A stretch of 64,000 bases of DNA, from positions 124,001 to 188,000 of the forward strand of contig NZ_LYPL01000003.1 in assembly GCF_001662075.1 (NCBI RefSeq). The letters run 5' to 3'. Positions 17,263 to 24,876 of this stretch are shown piece after piece (the first letter of the stretch is position 1; each line of letters begins with the position of its first letter). The notes beneath the pieces are model-generated. The model was not told where the DNA came from. It saw only the letters and a list, made by a program, of their open reading frames with translations, and did no database searches. A program made the position numbers and the translations under genes. Origin of the DNA: Rhizobium bangladeshense. GTDB lineage: Bacteria > Pseudomonadota > Alphaproteobacteria > Rhizobiales > Rhizobiaceae.

Positions 17263-18033
17263 ATGACGACAGAATCCACTTACGGGGAGCCGGCCAGGCA
17301 CGGCAGCGCCAGGATCTGCCGCGGCTGCTGGGACCAGATGCATATGCCGATCCCCATTGGCGGCCCGCTCGCCTTGCCCTTCCGCGCCTTCGGCATCACC
17401 CGCAGCAAGATGAACCCTGACATCTGCACGATCTGCGAACGATCCTTCCAATATGTCAAAAAGCAGCGCCAGATCACCGTCGACGCCACCATCCTGTTTG
17501 CCGATATCAGGGGCTTTACCGATCTCTCGGAGCGGATCGAGGCGGTGCGCTTAACCGAAATCGTCAGCCTCTTCCAGGATCGCTGCGCCCAGGCGATCTG
17601 GGCGCATGACGGCATCGTCAACAAGCAGATGGGCGACGGCCTGATGGCAATTTTCAATTTCCCGATCACCAGGAAGGATCACGCCGCCGCAGCGATCCTG
17701 GCGGCGCAGGCGATCCAGCGAAACTGCGCCGCGGCGCTGAATAGCCTGGCGCCCGACGCCGCGCCCGGCCGCCCCCTCGGTGTCGGCGTCGGCATTCATT
17801 CCGGCGAGGTTCAGATCGGCGAATTCTCCAGCTTCCGCAGCGATTTCACTGCCATCGGCGGCGTCGTCAATCAGGCCGCGAGACTTGAATCCCAGGCGGC
17901 GGCCGGCGAGATCCTCCTCTCCGCCGAAACGGCGGCAATGGCCGCCGCGCTCATTGCCGGAGCGGAGGAGCGCACGCTGACGCTCAAAGGCATCGAGCAG
18001 CCAGTGCGTGCGCACGTGCTGGTCAAGCGCTGA
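17263..18033 (+). CDS. Class III adenylate/guanylate cyclase with N-terminal CxxC-CxxC module
   Basis: A 256-aa protein. Residues 19-22 (CRGC) and 55-58 (CTIC) form two CxxC pairs 32 residues apart, like a small zinc ribbon. A class III cyclase catalytic domain follows: metal-binding Asp81 in ILFADIRGFT, Asp125 in NKQMGDGLMAIF, and TAIGGVVNQAARLES. cAMP rather than cGMP production is the usual case but not proved here. It has no membrane segment and so is cytosolic. I prefer the ATG at 17263 over an in-frame TTG at 17230. Confidence 0.88.
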   Translation: MTTESTYGEPARHGSARICRGCWDQMHMPIPIGGPLALPFRAFGITRSKMNPDICTICERSFQYVKKQRQITVDATILFADIRGFTDLSERIEAVRLTEIVSLFQDRCAQAIWAHDGIVNKQMGDGLMAIFNFPITRKDHAAAAILAAQAIQRNCAAALNSLAPDAAPGRPLGVGVGIHSGEVQIGEFSSFRSDFTAIGGVVNQAARLESQAAAGEILLSAETAAMAAALIAGAEERTLTLKGIEQPVRAHVLVKR

Positions 18034-18122
18034 GCGATCTGCCTCGGCCGACCGCGCAGCGATCTTTGATGCTGACCACGTCCAAGGGAAGTGCTCGGCG
18101 AGGCTGCCAAGCGTCCACTTCC

Positions 18123-18347
18123 TTAGTACTTCATGTACCGCAATTCCGGAAAATCATAATAACGCAGCCGTTTATCATGGCAGCGATAGTCGTTCTTTCT
18201 CAGGTACAATATCATGTCGTGTTGCAACCCCAGCCCGATGTAGGGCCAGTCCGGATTGCTTCGTTCCGTCGTGCGCGTGTGATATGCTATGTCACTTCCT
18301 TTACACCGCAGGATTTTCAACGGAACTTGTGGTCCCATTCTCATCAT
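18123..18347 (-). CDS. Small ORF of unknown status
   Basis: A 74-codon frame ending in DMILYLRKNDYRCHDKRLRY and YDFPELRYMKY. The composition looks protein-like, but no family is recognised. It overlaps the end of the DUF982 frame, and no convincing ribosome site is present. It lies in an eroded stretch (18034-19150) and may be the tail of a lost gene. Confidence 0.25.
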   Translation of the reverse strand: MMRMGPQVPLKILRCKGSDIAYHTRTTERSNPDWPYIGLGLQHDMILYLRKNDYRCHDKRLRYYDFPELRYMKY

Positions 18348-18786
18348 CCGCGATCGGCACCCCGGCCTCCAGCGCCGCGAGGATAAATGCCTGCCGTACG
18401 GTTTCAGCTGGCATGCGGCCCGCTAGCCAGGCGCGGCAGAAATCGATCGCTCTCTGCTGATGCACGCCGCCATTGACCGGCCAGTCGGAGACCAGTGCAA
18501 AAAGTGCATCCTGCGGTGAGCGGAGAACCAGCCGTTCGCCGGTATCAAGATCGATCGAAATCGGTTTCTTCCAGAAGGCGGAATGGTCGTTAATGGCAGT
18601 GGCACCTGAGGCTGGGTCGACAGGACAGTAACTGCCAAGGGCCGTTTCCAGTTCCGGTACGACACGCGACCGTGAACGGCAGGTCCTCGGCGCACTCTTT
18701 GGCAAGGGCCGGCCTACAAAGCCTGTCATGCCAGCCGGACGCCACAAGGAGCCGCTGGTTGTCGCCCTGACTCGGGAACTGACCAA
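18301..18786 (-). CDS. DUF982 family protein, start uncertain
   Basis: The C-terminal 95 residues match DUF982: FWKKPISIDLDTGERLVL, SPQDALFALVSDWPVNGG, then AIDFCRAWLAGRMPAETVRQ and AFILAALEAGVPI. DUF982 proteins are about 80-100 aa, so the first 60 residues of this frame (arginine-rich, no similarity) are probably not coding. No ATG or GTG with a ribosome site sits at the expected start near 18595. The gene may have lost its own start. DUF982 proteins are small rhizobial proteins of unknown function. Confidence 0.5.
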   Translation of the reverse strand: MVSSRVRATTSGSLWRPAGMTGFVGRPLPKSAPRTCRSRSRVVPELETALGSYCPVDPASGATAINDHSAFWKKPISIDLDTGERLVLRSPQDALFALVSDWPVNGGVHQQRAIDFCRAWLAGRMPAETVRQAFILAALEAGVPIADDENGTTSSVENPAV

Positions 18787-18885
18787 AAGGGCCGATATAC
18801 CCCTTGCTCATGCGAGCGGCAGAACCGTCATCGATAGCCAATGCCCGAATTCGGTTCGGTTCGACCTCCTTCGTCACCACGACGG

Positions 18886-19152
18886 TCAGCCGGGCAGCTT
18901 ACAACCCTTGCTCATGCAGGCGGACTGCAGGGCGGAAACCTTGCCTTTTGATGCGGCAATTTCGCCTTCCTTGTCTCCTCCGGCAACGCTGCCGATCGGG
19001 ACGCCGACGAGAAAGACGCCGAAGGCATTGCCATTCGCCGCGCTGATCTGCTGCTTCGCCAAATCGTCCAGCTTGGCCCGCTCCTGCTTGAGTTCGGCGG
19101 CGAGAGCTTCGCAGCTGAGGTTCGTATGAGCCACCAGCCGCCTGACCAACAT
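18886..19152 (-). CDS. Hypothetical protein, probably lacking its N-terminus
   Basis: An 88-codon frame: [20 protein letters not shown], then [20 protein letters not shown] and [17 protein letters not shown]. It resembles small rhizobial exported proteins in which a signal peptide or lipobox precedes the SCEAL segment. Here the sequence upstream of [10 protein letters not shown] has no hydrophobic segment and runs towards the uvrB promoter region. A 5' truncation is likely. It may still be expressed from the ATG at 19152. Confidence 0.4.
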   Translation of the reverse strand: MLVRRLVAHTNLSCEALAAELKQERAKLDDLAKQQISAANGNAFGVFLVGVPIGSVAGGDKEGEIAASKGKVSALQSACMSKGCKLPG

Positions 19153-19251
19153 TCCGCGCCAACATTGTTCACCAATCCGAACGATTCATTCGTTTCCCTT
19201 TTGTACTCTTTCCCTCTTCCATTTCGCGCTGACTCTCTCCATATTCCCGCC

Positions 19252-22200
19252 ATGGCCAAATCTCCGAAGAAATCCCCCGCCCCGAATGGCTTCGAGGAAG
19301 CCCCGCAATCGTCCTTTGAAGGCGCCCCGCTTTCAGGCTCCGTTGCCGACTGGGTGAAGCAGCTCGAGGCGGATGCGGAAGCATCGGGCGTCGAGAGCCA
19401 GCGTGATATCGCCTCCAAGGCGGGCAAGCATCGCAAGGCGGTGGAAAACGCGGCGCGCAAGCATCCCGAAGCCGTCAGCGTCAACAAGAAGGCGACGGTG
19501 GGCAAGACCGCGCGTGGCGTCTCCATCGGCGGCTCCAGCGATCCGAAGACGCGTGCCGCCGCCGGGCTCAACCCGGTCGCCGGCCTTGATATCTCGCTGG
19601 AGGATGCCGGCAATATCTCGCCCGGCGGCGTCACCGCCACGGTCGAGGCGCTGTCGAAGCTGATCGAGAGCGGCAATCCGCTGCACAAGAACGGCAAGAT
19701 CTGGACGCCGCACCGCCCTGCCCGTCCCGACAAGTCCGAAGGCGGCATCCGCATCCTGATGAAATCGGATTATGAGCCGGCCGGCGACCAGCCGACGGCG
19801 ATCCGCGATCTCGTCGAGGGGCTGGAGAATGGCGACCGCAGCCAGGTGCTGCTCGGCGTCACCGGCTCCGGCAAGACCTTCACCATGGCCAAGGTGATCG
19901 AGGCGACGCAGCGCCCGGCCGTCATTCTGGCGCCGAACAAGACCCTGGCTGCCCAGCTCTATTCCGAATTCAAGAACTTCTTCCCCAACAATGCGGTGGA
20001 ATATTTCGTTTCCTACTACGACTATTACCAGCCGGAAGCCTATGTGCCGCGCTCCGACACCTATATCGAGAAGGAAAGCTCGATCAACGAGCAGATCGAC
20101 CGCATGCGCCACTCGGCGACGCGCTCGCTGCTCGAGCGCGACGACTGCATCATCGTCGCCTCGGTTTCCTGCATCTACGGTATCGGCTCGGTCGAGACCT
20201 ATACGGCGATGACCTTCCAGATGTCGGTCGGCGACCGGCTGGACCAGCGTCAATTGCTGGCCGACCTCGTTGCCCAGCAATACAAGCGCCGCGACATGGA
20301 TTTCACCCGCGGTTCCTTCCGCGTGCGCGGCGACACGATCGAGCTCTTCCCCGCCCACCTTGAGGATGCCGCCTGGCGCATCTCGATGTTCGGCGACGAG
20401 ATCGACGCCATCACCGAATTCGATCCCTTGACCGGCCAGAAGGTCGGCGATCTCAAATCGGTGAAGATCTACGCCAATTCGCACTATGTCACCCCGCGCC
20501 CGACGCTGAACGGCGCCATCAAGTCGATCAAGGAGGAGCTCAGGCTTCGCCTCGCCGAGCTGGAAAAGGCCGGCCGCCTGCTGGAGGCCCAGCGCCTGGA
20601 ACAGCGCACCCGCTACGATATCGAGATGCTCGAAGCGACCGGCTCCTGCCAGGGCATCGAGAACTATTCGCGTTATCTGACCGGCCGCGACCCCGGCGAT
20701 CCGCCGCCGACCCTGTTCGAATACATTCCCGACAATGCCCTCGTCTTCATCGACGAAAGCCATGTCACCGTTCCGCAGATCGGCGGCATGTACCGCGGCG
20801 ACTTCCGCCGCAAGGCGACGCTGGCCGAATACGGCTTCCGCCTGCCCTCCTGCATGGACAACCGGCCGCTGCGCTTCGAGGAATGGGACGCCATGCGCCC
20901 CGACACCATCGCCGTCTCGGCCACCCCCGGCGCCTGGGAGATGGAACAATCCGGCGGCGTCTTCGCCGAACAGGTGATCCGGCCCACCGGCCTGATCGAC
21001 CCGCCGGTCGAGGTCCGCTCGGCCCGCACCCAGGTCGACGACGTGCTCGGCGAGATCCGCGAGACCGCGGCCAAGGGTTACCGCACCCTCTGCACCGTTT
21101 TGACCAAGCGCATGGCCGAGGACCTGACCGAATATCTGCATGAACAGGGCGTGCGGGTGCGCTATATGCACTCCGACATCGACACGCTGGAGCGCATCGA
21201 GATCATCCGCGACCTCCGCCTCGGCGCCTTCGACGTGCTCGTCGGCATCAACCTTTTGCGCGAGGGCCTCGACATTCCGGAATGCGGCTTCGTCGCCATT
21301 CTCGACGCCGACAAGGAAGGTTTTTTGCGCTCGGAGACGTCGCTGATCCAGACCATTGGTCGTGCAGCGCGTAACGTCGACGGCAAGGTCATCCTCTATG
21401 CCGACCAGGTCACCGGCTCGATGCAGCGGGCGATGGACGAGACCGCCCGCCGGCGCGAAAAGCAGATGGCCTACAACCTCGAAAACGGCATCACCCCGGA
21501 ATCGGTCAAGGCCAAGATCTCCGACATCCTCGACAGCGTCTACGAACGCGATCACGTCCGCGCCGACATCTCCGGCGTCTCGGGCAAAGGCTTCGCCGAC
21601 GGCGGCAACCTGGTCGGCAACAACCTGCAGACCCATCTCAATGCGCTCGAAAAAAGCATGCGCGACGCCGCCGCCGACCTCGACTTCGAAAAAGCCGCCC
21701 GCCTGCGCGACGAAATCAAACGCCTCAAGGCCGCCGAGCTTGCGGTCATGGACGACCCGATGGCGCGCGAAGAATCGAAGGCAATGGAAGGCATCAAGCG
21801 GAACGCCAAGGCCACCCGCGAGTCCCTTCTCCCCGCCGGGGGGCCGGAGGACGGATCGAGACAAGCGGCTCGACCCCGGACGGTGCCCGGCAGGGCGGAT
21901 GAGGGAGCCACATCCTCCTACTTCTCGCGCCCCTCCCTCGACGACATTGGCCCAGGCACCGACACGACCACGCCCCTCTTCCGCAAACCCGATCTCGATG
22001 AAATGGGCCGCGACCCCACCACCCCCGCCGGCAAGAGCCTCTTCCGCAAGAACGACCTCGACGAGATGACAGTCGGCCGCACCGAAAAACCGGTGATCGG
22101 CCGCGTGCCGGAGAAGCCGGATGCCTCAAAGAGTACGAAGCGCTTCTCGCCGCTGCTGGAGGGACAGCCGGAACGCGATGACGGCGTGCGACCGGTGGTG

Positions 22201-22293
22201 CGTGGCCGCGTCGGCGCCGGGAGCTATGAGGAGCCGGGCGAGCAGAAGCGCAAGGGCCGGACGAGGGGGAAGACCGGGCGGCCGGGGCGCTAG
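19252..22293 (+). CDS. uvrB: Excinuclease ABC subunit B
   Basis: A 1013-aa DNA repair helicase-like subunit that loads on damage with UvrA and recruits UvrC. Walker A is [16 protein letters not shown]. The beta-hairpin region has [20 protein letters not shown], the DEAD-like site is VFIDESHVT, and the C-terminal helicase motif is [12 protein letters not shown] with [11 protein letters not shown] UvrB/UvrC motif ([20 protein letters not shown]) follows near residue 810. About 170 alkaline residues precede the core, an extension seen in rhizobial UvrBs, and a 150-aa basic tail carries an in-frame palindromic insertion (21825-21912). The ATG at 19252 starts [10 protein letters not shown]; the frame is open 42 codons upstream. 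Confidence 0.95.
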   Translation: MAKSPKKSPAPNGFEEAPQSSFEGAPLSGSVADWVKQLEADAEASGVESQRDIASKAGKHRKAVENAARKHPEAVSVNKKATVGKTARGVSIGGSSDPKTRAAAGLNPVAGLDISLEDAGNISPGGVTATVEALSKLIESGNPLHKNGKIWTPHRPARPDKSEGGIRILMKSDYEPAGDQPTAIRDLVEGLENGDRSQVLLGVTGSGKTFTMAKVIEATQRPAVILAPNKTLAAQLYSEFKNFFPNNAVEYFVSYYDYYQPEAYVPRSDTYIEKESSINEQIDRMRHSATRSLLERDDCIIVASVSCIYGIGSVETYTAMTFQMSVGDRLDQRQLLADLVAQQYKRRDMDFTRGSFRVRGDTIELFPAHLEDAAWRISMFGDEIDAITEFDPLTGQKVGDLKSVKIYANSHYVTPRPTLNGAIKSIKEELRLRLAELEKAGRLLEAQRLEQRTRYDIEMLEATGSCQGIENYSRYLTGRDPGDPPPTLFEYIPDNALVFIDESHVTVPQIGGMYRGDFRRKATLAEYGFRLPSCMDNRPLRFEEWDAMRPDTIAVSATPGAWEMEQSGGVFAEQVIRPTGLIDPPVEVRSARTQVDDVLGEIRETAAKGYRTLCTVLTKRMAEDLTEYLHEQGVRVRYMHSDIDTLERIEIIRDLRLGAFDVLVGINLLREGLDIPECGFVAILDADKEGFLRSETSLIQTIGRAARNVDGKVILYADQVTGSMQRAMDETARRREKQMAYNLENGITPESVKAKISDILDSVYERDHVRADISGVSGKGFADGGNLVGNNLQTHLNALEKSMRDAAADLDFEKAARLRDEIKRLKAAELAVMDDPMAREESKAMEGIKRNAKATRESLLPAGGPEDGSRQAARPRTVPGRADEGATSSYFSRPSLDDIGPGTDTTTPLFRKPDLDEMGRDPTTPAGKSLFRKNDLDEMTVGRTEKPVIGRVPEKPDASKSTKRFSPLLEGQPERDDGVRPVVRGRVGAGSYEEPGEQKRKGRTRGKTGRPGR
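21825..21912. repeat. Palindromic repeat element inserted in frame in uvrB
   Basis: The DNA from CTTCTCCCCGCCGGGGGGCC to GGTGCCCGGCAGGGCGGATG then AGGG looks like the common alphaproteobacterial spacer repeat (TTCTCCCCG...GGTGCCGGCAGGGCGGATGAGGG). It encodes [20 protein letters not shown] and RADEG, which break the otherwise regular tail between the UvrC-binding motif and the [11 protein letters not shown] repeats. The reading frame is preserved. Repeat identity is from memory and needs a search. Confidence 0.5.
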
Positions 22294-22447
22294 CGCAGGT
22301 TGGATTTCCGCTACGGGAATATGGACGCGCGTCTAAGGTATCGCCCCTGGCTCGCTACGAGTCCCTGCTGGGGTTTCGCGGCACCAACCGTGAACGCAAA
22401 GGACCCTGCTAAATTAGCCAGGCTTACGAACAAACCGGTCCCCACCC

Positions 22448-22834
22448 ATGCCCGAATTCCGCATCGATCCCTTCCCCTCGCCCGCCGAACTCAGCACGCT
22501 CTGGTACGCCGCCTGGAACACACCGGAAGCACCTGACTTCTCCCGCATCCTGCCTCGCAGCCTCGCCCATATCGGCGCCTATCACGACGACAGGCTCGTC
22601 GGCTTCGTCAACGTCGCCTGGGACGGCGGCGTTCATGCCTTCCTTCTCGACACCTGCGTTCACCCCGAGATGCGCCGGCAGGGCATCGCGACGCAGCTGG
22701 TCAGGGAAGCCACGCGGATTGCCCGCGAGCGCGGCGCCGAATGGCTGCATGTCGATTTCCAGCCGCATCTGACCTCCTTCTATCGCGCCTGCGGTTTCCG
22801 GCCGACCGAGGCCGGCCTCATCAAGCTGGCCTAG
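22448..22834 (+). CDS. GNAT family N-acetyltransferase
   Basis: A 128-aa GNAT domain. Motif A is VHPEMRRQGIATQLVREATRI, with the R/Q-x-x-G-x-A acetyl-CoA pyrophosphate loop; motif B is WLHVDFQPHLTSFYRACGFR. The substrate is unknown. It is a single-domain protein of normal length. It stands alone after uvrB, converging on the hypothetical gene at 22843-23541, which ends 8 bp away. Confidence 0.85.
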   Translation: MPEFRIDPFPSPAELSTLWYAAWNTPEAPDFSRILPRSLAHIGAYHDDRLVGFVNVAWDGGVHAFLLDTCVHPEMRRQGIATQLVREATRIARERGAEWLHVDFQPHLTSFYRACGFRPTEAGLIKLA

Positions 22835-22842
22835 CCTCCTCC

Positions 22843-23541
22843 TCACCCAAACCCCATCCTCTCCTCGCCCCTCGCCAGCGCAAAATAAATTCGCTCCACC
22901 CGACAGGCTGCACTCCTCGCGCTCGCTTCATACCCCGCCGCCGGCCAGCCGCGCCGGGGGCTGCCATCGGCGGCGATCAGCCAATACCAGCGCTCACTCG
23001 AATCCATCAGGTCGATCTTGAAGATCCGTCCCATGCAGACGTCGCCGTCAAAGCCGATGAAATCGTCGCCGGGCTTTTCCTTCCAGGCGTGGCGCCATTT
23101 CCCCTTCGGCTTCTCGCCGCTGGTGATCAACTCCCAGCTCTTCCAGCCGTTAAAGTCCGATTGCGCGGTCAGAGAGCCGTCATAGGGCTTGTGGTCGATC
23201 TGCAGGCAGCCTTCCAGAAACTCCGCAACAGAATGACAGAGGGTTGTCCACGCCTCGTCACTGTGCCGGGTCAGCTTGAAGGCAAGCTCGTCGGAGACGT
23301 TCCTCAGGGCTGCTGCGATGGCGGAGGCAACGCCTTCCTTGCTCGCCGGCTCGCCGCGCAGGCTGATGCAGAGATAGGCGCAGAGAAATTCCGCCGTATC
23401 CCGCGCGATCGGTTCGATGACATGCAGGTTGCGGCGCTTGCCGACCTGATAGCCGCCGAAATCCCGAATGCGGCGCTGAGACTGTCTGCGAAGGGCATTG
23501 TTGAGGAACGACCGCAGGAGTGTTGCGATATCGTCTTGCAT
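22843..23541 (-). CDS. Conserved hypothetical protein, 232 aa
   Basis: The sequence starts MQDDIATLLRSFLNNALRRQ with GAGGAGAGGA about 10 bp upstream. Middle segments include DTAEFLCAYLCISLRGEPAS and KLTRHSDEAWTTLCHSVAEF. A C-terminal part resembles a small beta-domain (WYWLIAADGSPRRGWPAAGY). There is no signal peptide, membrane segment or known catalytic motif. I do not recognise the family. Confidence 0.7.
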   Translation of the reverse strand: MQDDIATLLRSFLNNALRRQSQRRIRDFGGYQVGKRRNLHVIEPIARDTAEFLCAYLCISLRGEPASKEGVASAIAAALRNVSDELAFKLTRHSDEAWTTLCHSVAEFLEGCLQIDHKPYDGSLTAQSDFNGWKSWELITSGEKPKGKWRHAWKEKPGDDFIGFDGDVCMGRIFKIDLMDSSERWYWLIAADGSPRRGWPAAGYEASARSAACRVERIYFALARGEERMGFG

Positions 23542-23660
23542 GCGTGGTCCTCTCCTCGTGAGGATGTGTTTGCCGCATGGTTTCGCGAATGGCTCCCGCC
23601 CGAGCCGGTGACATCAGAGCAATTCCGGAAGCAAGATCGCCGCGGCTTGCCGGAAGTATC

Positions 23661-24380
23661 CTAGATCAGCGTCGGCTCGGAATCGTCCTCGACCTCGTCG
23701 ATGAGGTCGGGCCTGTCGTTCTTCGGCGAGCCGACATCCCGGCCGATTTTCCACATCACCATCAGTTCCGCCGGGAAAGGTTTCATCAGATCGTTCGGGT
23801 CCGGCTCGGGAGACAGCCAGCGCTCGTAATCATCGCGACACAGGATAACGGGCATGCGGTCGTGAATCGTAGCCATCATCTCGTTCGGCTCGCAGGTGAG
23901 GATGGCGAAGTTGCGGATCGACACGCCGTTCTCATCCTTCCAGGTCTCCCAGATGCCGGCGAGCGCGAAGGCGGAGCCGTCTTTCATCGCGATCGCATAA
24001 GGCTGCTTGTTCTTGCCGGTCCCGAAAATATCCTTCCATTCGAAGAAGCCGTTGATCGGCACCAGGCCCCGGCGCGAACGGTATGCCGCTCGGAACATGC
24101 CGTTGGAAGCGACGGTCTCACAGCGGACATTGACCAACGGCCGCCCGCCGGGCTTAGCCCAGGAAGGCATCAGCCCCCAGCGGGCGGCGGCGAAGATGGG
24201 ACCTGATGTATCCGGCTCGCGCACGATGTCTCTGACGATGATGGGATAATCCTGCGACGGCGCGCCGTTCCACCGGGGAAAGCGATTTCCAAGCCCGTCA
24301 ATATCCCCGCCCTTCACGGCGAAGGGGAAATTGCTGATCAGCTCCTCAAGAGACGTCCTGACGAATATGCGTCCGCACAT
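23661..24380 (-). CDS. SOS response-associated peptidase / abasic-site crosslinking protein (SRAP, YedK-like)
   Basis: A 239-aa SRAP domain. Cys2 follows the initiator Met and would become the N-terminal catalytic residue that crosslinks to abasic sites in single-stranded DNA. Other family residues are visible: Asn84 (VNVRCETV), Glu114 (GFFEWK) and His173 (TIHDRMPVIL). The short acidic tail DLIDEVEDDSEP is less conserved. GGGGAAA precedes the ATG. uvrB lies nearby, but the two are not an operon. Confidence 0.92.
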   Translation of the reverse strand: MCGRIFVRTSLEELISNFPFAVKGGDIDGLGNRFPRWNGAPSQDYPIIVRDIVREPDTSGPIFAAARWGLMPSWAKPGGRPLVNVRCETVASNGMFRAAYRSRRGLVPINGFFEWKDIFGTGKNKQPYAIAMKDGSAFALAGIWETWKDENGVSIRNFAILTCEPNEMMATIHDRMPVILCRDDYERWLSPEPDPNDLMKPFPAELMVMWKIGRDVGSPKNDRPDLIDEVEDDSEPTLI

Positions 24381-24876
24381 GCTGTTTCCCCCGCCGGCAG
24401 AAGTTTATGTTCCCATTATGTTCTTGGTCGGAAGGGTGTCAACGAAGCCTCAGTTGCGCCCCTTCGCGAATGCCCGCTGACCATTCAAGCTCGTATGAGC
24501 CCCGCTCGGGAAGCCGGAACAAGCCGAAGCCCACCACCAACCTGCGATGGCTACGCGGATGGCCGCCCGACGCGGCACTATGGAAGAGTTGGCTGAAAAC
24601 ACAATCTTCGCGAGCGTATCCAAGTCGAGAATGAAAGGCAATACTATTTAGAAAACCATAATATGGCTTTGAGTTCTCAAAATAAAAATCGCTCCCCAGT
24701 ATGTCATCCTTAGTTTTTCATTAAAAATGCAATGAAAAGACACAATTTTGCATTGAAAACTTAATCGGGGGTTGGCATAGATCCCCGGGGGTTGTCATCC
24801 GCTGAGCAATAAAACAGCTCTTTCGGGGATGTCTCATATTGCCGAGTAACAACGCATCTTTTGGGGAAAGATATAT
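24381..24876. other. Spacer upstream of the RTX genes
   Basis: This 496-bp spacer contains no convincing gene. Bases 24430-24655 have coding-like composition (short frames on both strands, e.g. MATRMAARRGTMEELAENTI on plus) but no recognised family and could be remnant. Bases 24650-24780 are AT-rich, with TGCAATGAAAA and TGCATTGAAAA direct repeats at 24728-24758. They lead into the paired GC repeats at 24766-24798 before the first RTX gene. Confidence 0.5.
24766..24798. promoter_or_regulatory. Two direct repeats 20 bp apart upstream of the first RTX gene
   Basis: CGGGGGTTGGCAT (24766-24778) and CGGGGGTTGTCAT (24786-24798) match at 12 of 13 bases with a 20-bp period, about two helical turns. 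They lie some 80-110 bp before the start codon. This phasing suggests a cooperatively bound regulator. The protein is unknown. Confidence 0.5.

Noticed and set aside
19333..21864. An 843-codon minus-strand frame
   Set aside because: Fully antisense to uvrB, which has unambiguous motifs.
24727..24800. Sigma-54 promoter upstream of the first RTX gene
   Set aside because: TTGGCAT is present, but no GC element TTGCW follows at the required distance.
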